Assembly (NCBI GenBank): GCA_947069175.1
Contig: CAMTDV010000023.1
Location: 91,510,240 to 91,574,239 of the forward strand
Source of the DNA: Scalesia atractyloides
Lineage: Eukaryota > Streptophyta > Magnoliopsida > Asterales > Asteraceae
Reading direction: 5' to 3'
DNA: 64,000 nt
Below, piece after piece: positions 1-13,339 of the stretch. The position numbers and the translations under genes were made by a program. The notes under the pieces were generated by a model, which was given only the letters and a program-made list of their open reading frames with translations, had not been told where the DNA came from and searched no databases. Numbering within the stretch: position 1 is the stretch's first letter; each line of letters begins with the position of its first letter.

Positions 1-833
1 CTCCCCATAGATTAAAGGGATTATTGGGCCAAGAAGGCCACCCATACTGAGGTGGAAACCCACTGCTATAAGCTGATGTTCCCCTGAACGCGACCCCCGT
101 TGTCGCATCCCCTGCCTTGGCCCCGTGAGCGACCCCTCCCACGGGTCCGCTCATTACCATCACTCCAATAATCATTAGGAGCAAGTGTATTGGGCTGAGA
201 ACGAGATACATTAGCATTAAGGGTGGTACCTGCGGTTTGAGCCGAGTGAAGCGCTTTTTCGTCTCTGCGGCTTTGAACCATAATCAACTTGGAGCAAGCA
301 TCATAAAAGGTCAGTAGGGGATCTTGTTGTTGTATGATGGTAGAGATTCCTGTGTATTGTTCATTAAGCCCAAAGAGTAGTTGAAGAACTAAATGTTCAT
401 TATCAACCAGAGAGCTAACATTGGCCAATTGATCCGTAAGTACTTTTTAACTATTAAAAATACAGGGACATATTAGGAAAACCATCCATGCGGGTGTTGG
501 AAAATTTGTGTGGCAAGTGAATGGCACATGTACTCTTATTTTCTTGAAAAGTGTTTTAAGCGTCGTTCAAGCCTCATGACCGGTGGTGTTTGGCTTTAGA
601 ATGGTATGAAGTAGGTCGTTTGAGATTGTGTTCTAGATCCACTGTAAGAGAATGACGTCTAGGTGGTCCCATGAGGTTTCGAGTGGTGGTGAAGTCTTGT
701 CTTTGTCACTGTCTTTGGAAGATGAAGAGGCAACAGCAACATGTGGTTTGGGAGAGAGGTGGTCGAGCACAAAGTAGGCCCAATAGCGTATCTTAAAGAG
801 CTCGTACCAGGATGCGTATTGACCTGTTTCCAT
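1..833 (-). mobile_element. Ty1/copia gag remnant
   Basis: Two reading blocks on the minus strand belong to one decayed copia-type gag. The N-terminal part (833-633) starts MET.. and ends around a WDHLD-like stretch. The C-terminal part (428-66) contains LLFGLNEQYTGI, a LMVQSRRDEKAL-like stretch and an Arg/Gly-rich tail (GRGRSRGQGRG). A further stretch to position 1 reads as the PPQYGWPSW-type tail that follows in plant copia gag proteins. Frame breaks separate the blocks and there is no CCHC knuckle in the window. The element continues beyond the left edge, so protease and pol cannot be judged. Family assignment is by motif recognition only. Confidence 0.75.
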
Positions 834-1217
834 CTCCGGGAATAAGGCTTTTGATATTTGAAATGGTGGAGGCGATTTGTATTATGGAATCCATGGCGGG
901 AAAAGATGAAGAATGTTATTTTAGAGAAGAAGGGATCAAACTAGGAAGGGATGAGATGAGATGAAAACAACGATGTAAGGGTTTAGGCTGGTACTCTTGA
1001 TACCATGAAGGCTAGAATATTGTAAATGGATCCATGGATCCCTTCTCACTCATTCCTCAATATACATACCAAATACACTTATTCTATATTAGGATAGTTT
1101 ACGACTAATATGAGTAATGCAAGGATTTCAAATATAATCATATAATTCTATTTTCAATAAAACTTATATTTTGAATGCAATTCTTAACTTTTCACGTTAG
1201 TTTTTTACAACTAGTTA

Positions 1218-1448
1218 GTCATGATTAGGGATGAGCTCAGTATCAACCAATACCGAAAATCTCTAAAAGTGGGTATTGGTACCGAATATACCCGGTATGG
1301 TACGGTTCGACACCGGTTTTGAGGGTAAAACCAGTAAATACTTGTACCGAAAATGTTAAAAGTCGGTATCGAATCGGTACGGAAATGTACCCGCTTCGGT
1401 AAATTCGATATCGGTACCCGGTACCATTTGCCCATCTCTAGTCATCAT
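1218..1448. mobile_element. hAT-type MITE with 8-bp target duplication
   Basis: A 215-bp element (1226-1440) begins TAGGGATGAGC and ends GCCCATCTCTA, which are imperfect terminal inverted repeats of the hAT superfamily type. It is flanked by GTCATGAT (1218-1225) and GTCATCAT (1441-1448), an 8-bp target duplication with one mismatch. The interior is a series of subterminal GGTACCG / CGGTACC-like motifs on both strands, the usual binding-site clutter of hAT termini. It encodes nothing; short open frames over it are accidental. Confidence 0.85.
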
Positions 1449-2382
1449 ACCATTATTTTGAATGCAATTATATTTTAATAAAACTTATATCAAAATGTGG
1501 AAAAAAATTAAATGCAACCGCGTATTTCATGTTTACAAAAAAAAAAACTAACGAACAAAAGTTATTAGAGAAAAATAAAATTATTGTGTCAAAGATATAT
1601 ATTATTTAGGGTGATTCTATCTACACCCAACGTTTTGTTATTTACAACAAGTGAGGTGATATTAATACATTGAAAGTTGTGGTTTTTATAACTTCTTATA
1701 TAAAATGTTTTATTAAAAAATATAGTTTTGTGATATGATTATTTTTATCTATTTTGATATAAATTTATTAAAAAACAAAATATAAATTTTATAATGACTT
1801 ATAAAAACACAAATTTAAATTTGCTAATATTGATTGTGCAAATATAAAAAAAAATAGGTGTAAATAGTACGAAATAGTATAAGATATCATAACTAAAACT
1901 AAATAAAAAGGCATACGATATTCACAAAATTTACATATATTTGTTTAGTAATAGCCAAGTAAATAGTAAGAGAAACTTAATTTATTCGATACATCCACCC
2001 AAAGAAAACCTTACCTTTAAAAGTTACTATGTGTTTTTCAAACTAAAATACATTAAATATCCGTTATATGATATATTTTCCTTTCAAGTATTGTTGACTT
2101 CTTTTTTAATAAGAACTAGTGTTTACATGTGAACTACGATCATATGTGAACCTGGCATAAAGGAAACGTATATACATTAGAATTTTGATTAGTTTCACGG
2201 AGATTTCTTGAAAGTCTGTTATACCATATTTCATCTTTTTTTTTTCATTTTCTGATTATTTTTGTGTAAACAATCTTTAATAAACCACAACGTACTTTCA
2301 CATAGTTTCCGTAGCAAACGTGATACTAATTAATAATTATTCATTTAACCCAACATTGGTCACTTAAACGAGTTTTAAGTAG
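1449..2382. other. AT-rich intergenic DNA, no feature seen
   Basis: Low-complexity AT-rich sequence with no sustained open frame, no recognisable repeat ends and no splice-like structure. It may be old degraded repeat DNA. Confidence 0.6.
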
Positions 2383-2990
2383 GGGTGTTGTTCGGGTTTT
2401 TAATCGGGTTTTGGGTTTTTCGGGTTTTCAAAGCTAAATATATAACCCGATAATCAACCCTTTCTAGGTTCGGGTTCTTCGGTGTTCAGGTTTTTAATCG
2501 GGTTTTGGGTTCTTCGGGTTTCGAGTTAGATCGGGTTTCGAGTTAGAAAATCGGCTAAAAAGGAGGTGTTATTCTATCCGTTTAGAATAGTTTGTCTGGC
2601 TATATTTGGGTTGCAAAAGGGATATGTAATGTAAACTTGGTTTTGATGAATACTTGACATACACATAACACATCAAAACATGTCATTATATATTATATTA
2701 ATTTAAACTCTTAAGAAGATATGGATGAAATAGGAAATGATTATGAAGTGATAAAATTTTACCTAGGAAGTAGGAGGGAATCAAGGAAACGATAAATTTG
2801 GAAAATCATATTTTAATTCTATGTTTCAATTCCTCGGGTTATTCGGATGAACCCGAAACATAGATTTCTAATCCAAACACCGACCCAATAAACTATAGGC
2901 GGGTTCGGGTATAACCGTTTATCGGGTTCGGGTTAATCAGGTAAGCTAGTTTTTCGGGTCGGGTCATCTCGGGTCGGGTTCGGTTTTCGG
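2383..2990. repeat. TTCGGGTTTT-rich degenerate repeat, likely a truncated hAT-like element
   Basis: The stretch starts TAGGGGTGTTGTTCGGG and is studded with TTCGGGTTT / AATCGGGTT motifs at both ends (2390-2560 and 2830-2990), with unrelated AT-rich sequence between. This is the look of plant hAT non-autonomous elements with subterminal motif clusters. No matching right-hand terminal repeat or target duplication was found, so the right end is probably lost. Confidence 0.5.
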
Positions 2991-3367
2991 TTAAAAAGGA
3001 GCCAAGCACATTGTGCCAAACTTGAGGCCACAACCACTAGATATCAAGAAACCTACTCGTTAGTTATTTCTTCCTTTCATTTCACATGACGACATACACT
3101 ATAGATATGAGATTTTTTTTATAATTTATCAAACTATATTTTCATTTGTTTCCAGCCCGGGACAAGAGTCAACGCATTCCTACGTTATACAATCGGTTTA
3201 TCAAGTAATGATCAAGGCTCGATCACGCCCCTTAGTGTTATTTTTCCAACGTCTTACGCAACTGTATGAGTTGCGTATTATATATAGTTGAGTGTCAATA
3301 TGGATGTTTCCAAAATGTTATAGAAAAACATATTAATGTCTAATTTCTATATCAATGATTATTTCCA

Positions 3368-3527
3368 AATAAGGTATAATTAAAGAAAAGTGTTTTACAA
3401 ATCAAAGACATTCATATTGGTTTCTATGTTGTTTGCCGAACTATATTTTGGAATAAGGTATAATTAAATAAAAGTGTTTTTACAAATCAAAGACATTCAT
3501 ATTGCTTTCTATATTGTTTGCCTAACT
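3368..3527. repeat. Two-copy tandem duplication, about 84 bp
   Basis: Two adjacent copies share AAGGTATAATTAAA, then AAAGTGTTTT and an ACAAATCAAAGACATTCATA block, then TTGTTTGCC. They differ at a few bases. No coding potential. Confidence 0.8.
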
Positions 3528-5133
3528 AATATGATGATGATGATGATCATTCATGTAGAGAGGAGATTCAAAGGATCAAAAACAGCAATCCAAATATCAG
3601 CCATAAGGAAGCTTTTCGCAGAGCTACCAAAAGTGTAAGTAAGCCTACAGATTTATATCAATGCCAAAAACTTAAGCTACATTGAAAACAACTTTATAAC
3701 AGTTTAGTCGTTTTGATTTTACTACGATTCAAATCTAATAAAGAAATTAAGGACTGGTTTAAATTTTGACGTCAACTGTATATTAAATAGAAATGGGGAA
3801 TATGTACCGAAAATTGTGAGAACTTACAAAACAAAGCGAATATTATTTTACAATCTAAACAAAACTTGAATAAAAGAAAATGACTAAAATGCAATGTGTG
3901 TTCGCCTTTTGAAATTCAATAAAATAAACACAAATTTGGTTTATGTATATAACTTACACATGTGTATGTTGTGTGTAGGTTATAATGTTATATTAACGAC
4001 ATATAAACTACACATGTATAGGTAATGATTAAAATTTTTAAAACATATGAAGAAATTAGTTCAATAAATGTGTGTACCTAAACATACATATTTGTATGTA
4101 AAAATATGATATTTAAAAAAATGAATAACTAATAAATATATATATATACACACACACATTTAAATTTGTTTGTTAAGTTCTTACATTTTAGTTAAGCGTT
4201 CTGAACCTCACCCTATCTATACACACATTGTGAACATTTAGATTTGTTCTTTTTGCTTACATTAATTAAGCGTTTTGAAGCTTGCCCTATATACACACAT
4301 TTTGGGTATGTGCTCTTTTTAAAAGTTTAAATCTAAGCAAATATCTAGTTAACTTAACCAAATGAATTAAATTACATTCACAAAATCATTTGGTTTGTTA
4401 TCTACTTGCTTTTGTTATTGTAAAGTACTAACGGAATTGAATTTGTGTCTGCATTAATTATGTTATGTGCGTTTATAGTGGGCACATTTCCCTCATATTC
4501 AAAAACTTGGGTTATGGCTAGAGCATTTTCCTAATATTCAAAAGGTTGGGACGAAGTTAGAGAACAACAACCACCTTCTCAACCTTGATGAGGTATGCTA
4601 ACTTATGCTTAAAAACCACATAATCACTTCTATTATGTGCATATACATAATATGCAATGGGAGAGCCAAATGTGTCACAATAAGAATATGTATAAGTGTT
4701 TATATAAATCCATACTTCCTTATTTATACTGGTTATATAATGAAGATCGATCTACGTATACGAAGACACACACATAGAGGGAGAAGGTCACTCAATGCGG
4801 CACAAGTTTAAGTAAAAAAAACTACGGGGGTCGCATTCACGTTAAATCTCGTGCCTTAAATGTGATACGTAATACTAATTTTAGCGCCTCTATTCTCTAT
4901 CTCACTACATGTAATTATCCTCAATGTACTATGTTTAAGTGCTTATGCTATCACAGTTCTCTGCTTAAAATGGGTTATACGCTTTATATTTGTTTTAATT
5001 ATTTTCAATTCAGTTAAATTTCATAAAATTTGAGAAAGTAACCTATATTTTCTTCTTATATGTAACAGAATAAAGCAGGGGTGTGTAAACCCCCCAAATG
5101 ATGAAGCTTGATTTAGAATATCGACAAGGCAAA

Positions 5134-5135
<2 letters not shown>
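3528..5135. other. AT-rich non-coding DNA
   Basis: No open frame or family recognised. There is a short TA/CA microsatellite near 4137-4160. Two similar stretches near 4160-4310 share ACACACATT, TTTGTT and AAGCGTT..GAA blocks, suggesting an old local duplication. Confidence 0.5.

Positions 5136-5171
<36 letters not shown>
5136..5171. repeat. (AT)n microsatellite
   Basis: An uninterrupted run of about 18 AT dinucleotides. Confidence 0.95.
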
Positions 5172-5176
<5 letters not shown>

Positions 5177-5583
5177 ATGTATTGAAGATTGTGTGAAATA
5201 CTTTTCTATGTATTTTATGTTCTATTGAAGCTTGTAATTCTTGATTTGGATATCAATCTATTATCTATCTATTATATACTATATATAATAAATATGCTAC
5301 TTGTGGGAAACACGGAATCTTGTGGTGCAACCTCATTAAGTTTTAGGTAGAAAAATATGGGTCAAAGTTATTTGTTAATGGATACCCAGGTAGAGGATCC
5401 TGTAAAGAGAGTTCAAAGTGTGAGAAGTATGAGAAATATTGTGGAGATGACATGTGTCATCAATCTAAAGTAATTCAAAAGGGTAAACAAGTAATTTTCT
5501 CATTCATTCAACTAATTGATAAACTTTCGTACCCGACACCCATTATTATAGGAATACGAATTTGTACAATGTTATATTTCATG

Positions 5584-5755
5584 TAACAGGTCTATGATGT
5601 ATGTATAGTGTTATTTTCTCTATAACAGGTCTACGATGGATGTATAGTGTTATGTATTCTCTAACATGTCTATAATGGATGTATAGTGTTATATAGTAGT
5701 TATAGTGTTATGTACTCTGTAACAGGTTTATGATAGATGTATAGTGTTGTAATAA
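5584..5755. repeat. 39-bp minisatellite, four diverged units
   Basis: Units begin TAACAGGTCTAYGATG and contain ATGTATAGTGTTAT. Unit starts at 5584, 5623, 5662 and 5720 give a 39-bp period; the third unit carries an extra TATAGTGTTAT partial copy that lengthens it. Nothing coding. Confidence 0.85.
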
Positions 5756-8685
5756 TATATTTCTGGTAGCAGGTCATTATTTGCAATGTTATGGTGTCTT
5801 ATTTTAACGTTCATGGTGTTTTACTGTAAAAACACCATGGCCTAAAACATCCAATCGAAACGTGATTTTTTTCTCTATATAAGTATAACAATATGGAACT
5901 CATATTTGTCACACCCCGGATTTCCAACCCGAAATCCATACACCGGTGGGCACGGGTGGGGAGTATCGTGACGTCAGTTAATAACATCATTGTCAATTAA
6001 ACACGGCACAACGAAAGTCTTGGAGTAAAATTACTATTACAAACCAAATGTTCGAAAATACAAAATAATATACAAGCTTGTAATAGAAGATCCACAGGCG
6101 GATCATAAAAATGTACATGGAAAGAATACAAAACAGACTTTAGGCAGATTTAGGATTTGCAAGATCCTCTATCACTACCGAGCAGCTTCCGGCCTATTTC
6201 GGATTGTATCTGCAGTTTAGCCTTTGGATGATACGTCAGCTTACGCTGGTAAATACACCCAACTGACTCATTTTGAAAACTTTAAAATGGGTACAAAACG
6301 GCACAAAATCTTTTATTAACTTGGGAAAGTTGACCTTGCAACCTTGTATCAGATTCACATGTTTGTCAATACATACAGCCCAGTACAGAAACCGAGACAT
6401 GATTAAATACACACCACTCATGACTCACGAAGGAGTCATCCCCAACGTCTTGGGAACATTGCATATGAGCATCAAAAGGTGTATGCCTACACCCCGTGCT
6501 AAGGTCGTGGCCAATAACTAATGTATTGAGCCTAGGATATCCAGGACACGGTAATTTAACCCCGATGTTTAAGTTATCAAACGAAACTGATTAAAACGAA
6601 ATACGCTGGTTTACTAGCCACAAGCGGGCATTCGATTGACCCCATTTTGGACCAAGCGGTAATAATTTACCGTATCCCAAGCCCGTATAGGGAAAATAAG
6701 TCGAGAGTATTTACCTGAGCTAGTCTTCTTCTTTTATTTTTAAATAACTCAGCCGTATACAAAAGTACCAAGTGCAGATAGAATTTACCGGGAAGGCTCT
6801 AGTCTAGATTATGGCATAAGCTAGCCAATTAAATATTAACGGTCTTATAAACCGAATAGTGTACATGATCATTACGTATAACGTTTGATTAAACGATGAT
6901 CGGATAGAATATAGTTTAATCCCGACAAGTACTTGACTTGTATAATATGGGTAAACTATAAACATTCTGGATTTTGAAACTTAAATGATAAGGTTAAACC
7001 CGTTTCGGTTAATTTCCGTAAAATAGTTACATATACGTAACTGGGCGCATAATAGCGATATCGGGTAACCGGATAAGTCATGGACAAGTTCTATATGCCA
7101 TTATACTTTAAATAAGTTAAGATATCAGTAGGATATCAACTTATATGCCCGTTGAGGTTATAAAACGAAACTATGACTCATAAGGGCATTTCGGTAATTA
7201 TATACCGTATAAAAGGAACTTGAATATATTTTAAGTTTATCATCATAAGTATTCTGGAAAAATATTTTATTTATGATATAATATCAGTAGGATATCATTT
7301 ATATGTATAATTTATCTTTTATGACCAAACTATGCACCGAATGGGCATTTTGGTCATTTTTACACATAGTTTATAAATTATTTGGGATTCTGAGTTTGTA
7401 GCATGTACCTACTGTAAATATGTTTAAAATAAGTTTAAAATCAGTAGGTAACAAGTCTTGATCCATTAATATGGTCTAAAACCATACTATGCGCCGAGAC
7501 GACGCTTATGTCGTAAAATTACGTTTTATGCGATGTTTAATGAAAACTGGCATTAGGGTCAGATTAAAATGTTTAAAATATGTTATTTAATATAACATAT
7601 TAGTAAGTAAATGATTTTCCTTGAAAAGATTCGATTAAAACTATTTTATGAACCACAAGGGCTAAAACCGTCACTTATCAACTTAGTTTAATGACTTGTT
7701 TGAAAACTCAGTTTATAACTTGGTTTAACATCCCAAATAATCCTACTTATAATATTACATCAGTAGGAAACTCATTTTCAGGTTTATTATCATTAAAACC
7801 TTGATTTATGTTAAAAAGGCATTTTGGTCAAAGATGGCATAATTATGGAACTTGCGCATAAACTTGGATTCTGATTGTGATCATGTAATATAACCTAAGA
7901 GGGTTATGCTACATTATATTACGATTATAATGCAACTTTAGATCGTTAAGTAACTAATCTAAATCGGGTCAGAATCAAAAGTCAAAGCAGAAGTCAAACT
8001 TCGAGACTTTCGGTTGCGAACCGACCCTAGAACTGAAATTGACGAGCCGAACATGTTCTTACATGTTCTAATAATTATTACCAACTTGTTTAAGTGTCAA
8101 AACAGGTTTCATAACATATATAAGATCAACTTATGATTTTTCCGAAAATGGCTTGTTTGACTTTTTATTTTCATAACTTTGACCCGTCAATTGGTCTAGC
8201 AAACGTGATCTTCAGGAGGTGCCCTTTATAGGGACTAACACCTACCTTATTACAATCACTTAGCCATTTTCATTTCGAACAATGGCTGGACCATAATGGT
8301 CTTAACCGAAAGTTAAAGCATTTTACGAAAACGCTTGACTTTTGGCTATAAAAGCCCCGAAAATGCAAGAGCAAGGAACACTTACAAGAGGTTCCTATAA
8401 TGCAATAGAACTAAGTTGGATGCTCCTTTCAGCTAGGAACTTCCAAAGGAGGGAGAAGAGTTATGATTTAGAAAGGTGCAAGTTGAAATTAAGCACTTGA
8501 ACACCTATTTATAGTTGGAGAACTCAAAGGAGGTGAAGCCAGGTGTTTAGGGGTGTAAGAAGAAGCTTACAAGTGTCCCAAAACGTGGCATAGCAGTTTA
8601 GAGAAGCTATGGTTTCGAATTAATGGTTTTGGAGTTTTGTTTGGTCTCCAAACAAAACTTTCTGCAGCAGACCTGTTCTCGCGCC

Positions 8686-8716
8686 CCGCGAGAGACCCAG
8701 GCCTGGTCTCTCGCGG
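8686..8716. repeat. GC-rich palindrome inside the solo LTR
   Basis: Arms CCGCGAGAGAC and GTCTCTCGCGG are perfect 11-bp complements around a CCAGGCCTG centre, which itself pairs apart from one bulged C. It is flanked by further CTCGCG units. The surroundings are AT-rich, so the block stands out. Confidence 0.85.
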
Positions 8717-8887
8717 CTCGCGACCGCCCCAAGGCCACTTTCAAAGTTTGACACTTTTAACCCCTTAACTTATTAAAGCTTCTAAAAACCTTTTTAAACA
8801 CCTTTTTGGCACTTTTAGCCCTCCGTAGCCAATACTTGGCATATCCGGGATTATGCCCGGACATTATCGAGCTCTCGGTTTGTTAAA

Positions 8888-9200
8888 AGGTCACTCAGAG
8901 GTATAAATTAACATGTTGATACTTTTAATCCCTCCGTTATCCAACTTTCACATATTTACAAAATTGAACTCTCTCGTCCAACAAATGGCACGTATGAGAG
9001 TTTAAGACTTCACAAAGGATCACTCAGAGGCTCATTATAAACATATTGATTCCGATGTCACTCAAAGGCTGCGTATGTTGACATATTAGTCACTCAGAGG
9101 CCAAATGATTTAAGCATGTTGACATATCAGTCACTCAGAGGCTGTTATCTATGCATGTTGACATCGGATCATCACTTAGAGGCTCAGATTGAGCATGTTG
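8888..9200. repeat. CACTCAGAGG / CATGTTGACA minisatellite
   Basis: About seven diverged units pair a TCACTCAGAGGC motif with a CATGTTGACAT motif at roughly 40-60 bp spacing. They lie next to the LTR start when read on the minus strand, that is in the U3-like part of the solo LTR, so they may be enhancer-type repeats. Confidence 0.75.
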
Positions 9201-9298
9201 ACGCCTTTAGTCCTTATTGGTCTTTAACAGACTATATTTAAAAATACACCACGTGTCACTATACTATTGGACACGATTTTACAGGGTGTTACAATATT

Positions 9299-12200
9299 AA
9301 AGATAAAAAACACTCGTTGTTATTGTGTAATTTTTTTAAAAAAGAGTTACATATAAAAAGTTAGTGGCGTTTAAAAAAGAAGGGGGAACTTGCATGTGCA
9401 TTGCATGTGACTTCTAAACTTAAAAATGTTAAATTTACCTTTATACCCTTAATCTAGAAAATTAATTTTTTTAATGGTAAAAACTATTTACAAGATTGTC
9501 ATCAAGATCTCAACCATTACACTAAAGATCTAATGGTTTAGATTCTTTCTTACCGTTCTCCAAAAAAAAAAACATTTCTTTTACAATAATCTCACCCTAG
9601 ATACCCATCTATATTTATATTCTTATGACCCGACATTAAGTTTCCATAACTCCTTTTTTCTTTCCTTAATTTCAACCCATGGTTGTAAAACAAGGTTTCT
9701 AAGGCCGAGTATTCTCCGAATAGTCGCTACAAGGTAGGCTGCCGAGACGACTTTCCTTAACCTCGCCTAATTACTTGGAATCAATCAAACGCTATCAACA
9801 TCGGCAAAAAGCGGATCTAGTAGATTAACTCGGGCCGATTTTGACTTAAAATAAAATAAAACATAATTTCTACGCCTATCATATTAAAGAATGGATATCA
9901 ATTTCATATATTTTGTCATAAATATTAGTAAATTTATGTTATTTAACATATATTTAATTTTCAAAAACTAATTTATTTATAATTTGACATGTCTAAATAC
10001 TCTCCGTATACTCTCCGCCTAGTCTGAGGACTCTTAGCTCCCGGTCGACAGAGTAGCGACTCTTGCAACATACTCCAACCTACCTTCAAATGTACGTTCA
10101 GAACCCTAATCTCCCCCAGACTCTATCGTGTTCTTCCATCGATCATCATCTATATCAAATGGTAACTCTTTTGATCTTCATCTTCTACATATTCAAAACC
10201 TAATATCTTCATCTTAATTGTATACGGGCGACACATGATGCTCCATTACATGTTATGACTTGAATCGATTTTGTCGAATTTTATATGGAGAATCACAACA
10301 ATAGCCGCTTCTTTTATGAAACCCTAGCTATCAAAATCATTTTGCTTCTCCTTGAATCATCTTCGATCCAAATGATGTTCTCTTTCTTGAATCAGCTACG
10401 ATCCAACGATTTAACCTTTAACCTTCATGTGCTAGAACTATCAAGGTATATTCTCTGTCTTTCAATTTTAGATGATTTTTGTTGATTGAATCAAAGTTAT
10501 TTTGATTGATCATCCAAATACGCTCAGAGATTGAGTACAAAGCTGATTTGATGAGAAAGGAAACCCTAATTGCGAAGTTTGTACAGATTAGGTTAATTAA
10601 CATGTTCGTTTTCTTTCGTGAATAATTTAATTTCTTGATTCATGATTGTTTTGCTTCAATTTGAATAGAGTTTGTTGTCGTTTTGCTTAAATCATGTTGT
10701 TTTATAATTTTTTGCTTTGGCTTCTATTGTAATGGCCCATTAGTACAACACAGACAACAACAAAGGAACTTATTGTTTCTAATCTAGATATTACTGTTCG
10801 AATATTTGGTTCCTATATATAATATCCTTCGGTATTCTTTGTGTGTGTGAGCCAGTCCTGGCGCCCATTCATTAGCATGTACGAAATCACTTACAGGTTT
10901 AAGGATTTCATTGATTATTTCATTCTATAAACATTCTCTTTGTTCTTCGTTTCAGAATGCCAAGTACAAAGTTTCAGTTTTGGAATGTCGATTGACGGTG
11001 AAGCTAATGGAGGAAGGAGTGGGATTGGAGATGGACTTCACCAAACTTGGTGTTGCCGCTGACTCTATAGAAGCCTATGTGACATTTCATCTCTGTCAAT
11101 GGTCTTAAGGTATCACTTTGTTTATTTCTTTATAATTTGTAGTTATAGTTTGACTGTTTGTTGATTTATTTCCCTAATTCAACTTGAATTATGTTAATTT
11201 TTACCTAAAACAAGCATTTATACATGACATAGGTGTTTTAATGATATCATTATAGTTGTTTTTTTTTATTATTCCACTAAACATTATTCTTACTGTAAAC
11301 AATCATCAGAAAAGTTCAGCAAGATCACATCCACTTGTATAATAAGTGTAGCGTATTCTTAGGTTTTGCATTTCCTTTTATTTGTTTGTGGCTTGATCTC
11401 TTGATCCTTACTTCCTTAGCCTTGCAGTGGAGAATGAAAAACAACACTGTGTAGCGGCGACTCACCCGTAAATTTTTTTTATCATCCTTTCATTATCTGC
11501 AATCCAATCATCGTGACATTCATATCTTTACAAATTATTATTGGTGGTTGTGCCAACTCGTACTTACTTTATTAATATTATTATATTTATAGATAATAAT
11601 AACCTACGACGAAGGAAAACACATGTTGTTTAACTGATAATTCTAGTCAAGCGGTATTGATTTAGCACATAAACATTTTTAGTATATATATTCCAAGTGC
11701 TTGTTTTAAACAGGTTAATATATATATATATAACTACTCGATAAATTTTATTTGGAAAATGTATGACAACTTGTGTTGTCAGGTTGTTACAAAAATAGAG
11801 GAAACTCTACCCGACTTTCGAAAGGATTATAATATAACATATGTGTTTTAAAAACAAACGAAAGCATGTCATGATTCAAATGATTTTGAAAGATAGAATA
11901 AAGTACATATTTATTTTGGATGACGTTTACGACTCATGAAACAAGTTTCTATTATTAAACTTGACATTTAATTCATATTGTGGATGTTTCATCAAAATAA
12001 ATAATCGTTCATATTTGTTCGAACATCTAAACAACATACGAAACATAATAAATATTTATATGAAACGAACATAAGCATTCGAAACATTATAGTATCAAAT
12101 GGACAACTTAAATAAATATGTGTGTGTATATATATAGATGTATATATATTTTGACAAATATAAAACACTATACAAGCATATTCCTTGGTGTACTACTCGA

Positions 12201-13112
12201 CTACGTGTTTTCACACTAAAAATTATAAAGATATGTTTGGGTATAAATATATATGTACCCACACACACCAAATTATATACATATCTTTGTATAAACATAT
12301 GTATATTTGCGTACACACTTATGAGGGTACCTTAACTTACTCGTGGTAACGAGTATACTATTTGGTCATAGTGTTAGTGTATCGATAGAGCTCAGTCACC
12401 CGTGAAACAACTTTACTCTTTTATGGGTTACTTATGATGTGCTAAAATTACTAGGGATGTGTTGGTGAATATTTTCATGCTATGCCAGTTCGTGTCGTTG
12501 ATACATACTACTTTTGGATATAACATGCACTCTAAGATGAGTTCACGACCCCTACTCTTTTAAATATCTTAAAAACACAGGGAGAGAAAGCATGCGCTAC
12601 ATTACAGTAAAGTAATGTCATAATGTTACAGTAAAGTAACGTCACAACTATTAGGTTTTTGTTATATTAGTTATGGTCACTTGTAGCATTTATCACACAA
12701 AGTCCTCACAAAACTCAGACCGTTAGTATTGGGTGGATAGCGGAGGAATTTGAGTAGTACAACTAGGCCCGACAAGCCCCAATCGAGCTAGTCGTGCTAG
12801 CTAGACCGGGAATGGTCAACGAGTGTAGAATTGGCCTAACATATCGCCATGGTCAGTGATAGACCTGGCAAACATAGGCAACAACAGTTAGCTTCGTTTC
12901 GAACTCTTTCGTGACGTAACACAGGTTAGCTACCTAGAGATATAACAAGTAACTGCTAATCACTACAACTTGATGTTTCGCGGAAGTATTTCTCCACAGT
13001 TGACCGTGGAGAAATGATGTCAATGGTTTATAGTTGGCCTTCTGATCAGGTCTATTAGTTTTAAATGATCTAATAACCTTTAATAGTTTTATTTATATTT
13101 CATATTAACTAG
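9299..13112. other. Gene-poor region with unrecognised exon-like stretches and simple repeats
   Basis: 9690-10080 is rich in CGAGTA/TACTCG-type motifs on both strands and looks like a degraded DNA element without clear ends. 10080-10610 has a transcript-like look (pyrimidine-rich, AACCCTAAT, short open frames). At 10955-11108 an open frame follows a plausible splice acceptor (CGTTTCAG) and encodes about 50 residues including LMEEGVGLEMDFTKLG before a stop; no family recognised. 12115-12330 is AT/CA microsatellite-like DNA. 12592-12650 holds two copies of a TTACAGTAAAGTAAYGTCA unit. No gene can be supported here. Confidence 0.45.
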
Positions 13113-13315
13113 AGTAAATTGAACAAAACGTCCTTTATGTTTCTTCAAACTTGCAGGTTTCAGCCTTAATGTTTAAAACTTGCTAAAAACAGCCTTTATG
13201 TTTATTTTTGTTGCATGTTCAATCCTTTACCACTAACCAAGTTAATTATCTCAGTTAAATTCCCTCACATGCCTAACATGTGAGGGTATATTTGTCATTT
13301 TAGTCACAGGAAACT
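13113..13315. mobile_element. Mutator-like terminal repeat fragment
   Basis: The sequence AGAGTAAATTGAACAAAACG and the downstream series (CCTTTATGTTT, TTGCAGGTT, GTGAGGGTATATTTGTCATT) are organised like the terminal inverted repeat at 37811-38000 (AGAGTTAAATG.., TTGCAGATTTGG, GTTAACTTTCTCAGTTAA). Only one terminus is visible; the other would lie beyond the assembly gap or is lost. Assignment is by resemblance only. Confidence 0.45.
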
Positions 13316-13339
13316 GGCCACTCAAAAGATTATCTTGCA

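Larger units (their letters stand above)
5902..9298 (-). mobile_element. Probable solo LTR, 3387 bp, with perfect 5-bp target duplication
   Basis: The element (5907-9293) starts TGTCACACCCCGG and ends AGGGTGTTACA on the plus strand, so its termini are TG..CA with a short inverted repeat. It is flanked by ATATT (5902-5906) and ATATT (9294-9298), an exact 5-bp duplication as made by LTR-retrotransposon integrase. Read on the minus strand it begins TGTAACACCC and ends GGGGTGTGACA, the same end as the LTRs at 47890 and 55019, so the element points left. On that strand a CTATAAATAG box near 8515-8500 is followed by a pyrimidine-rich leader. No gag or pol frames, primer-binding site or polypurine tract occur inside. 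A solo LTR left by LTR-LTR recombination is the simplest reading; a non-autonomous element without coding DNA is the alternative. Confidence 0.82.

Noticed and set aside
9690..10080. DNA transposon with CGAGTA-type subterminal motifs
   Set aside because: Motif clustering is suggestive, but no convincing inverted ends or target duplication were found, so it is only mentioned in the regional note.
12095..12335. Short open frames on both strands
   Set aside because: They cover a TA/CA/CATA microsatellite-like stretch and have no coding character.
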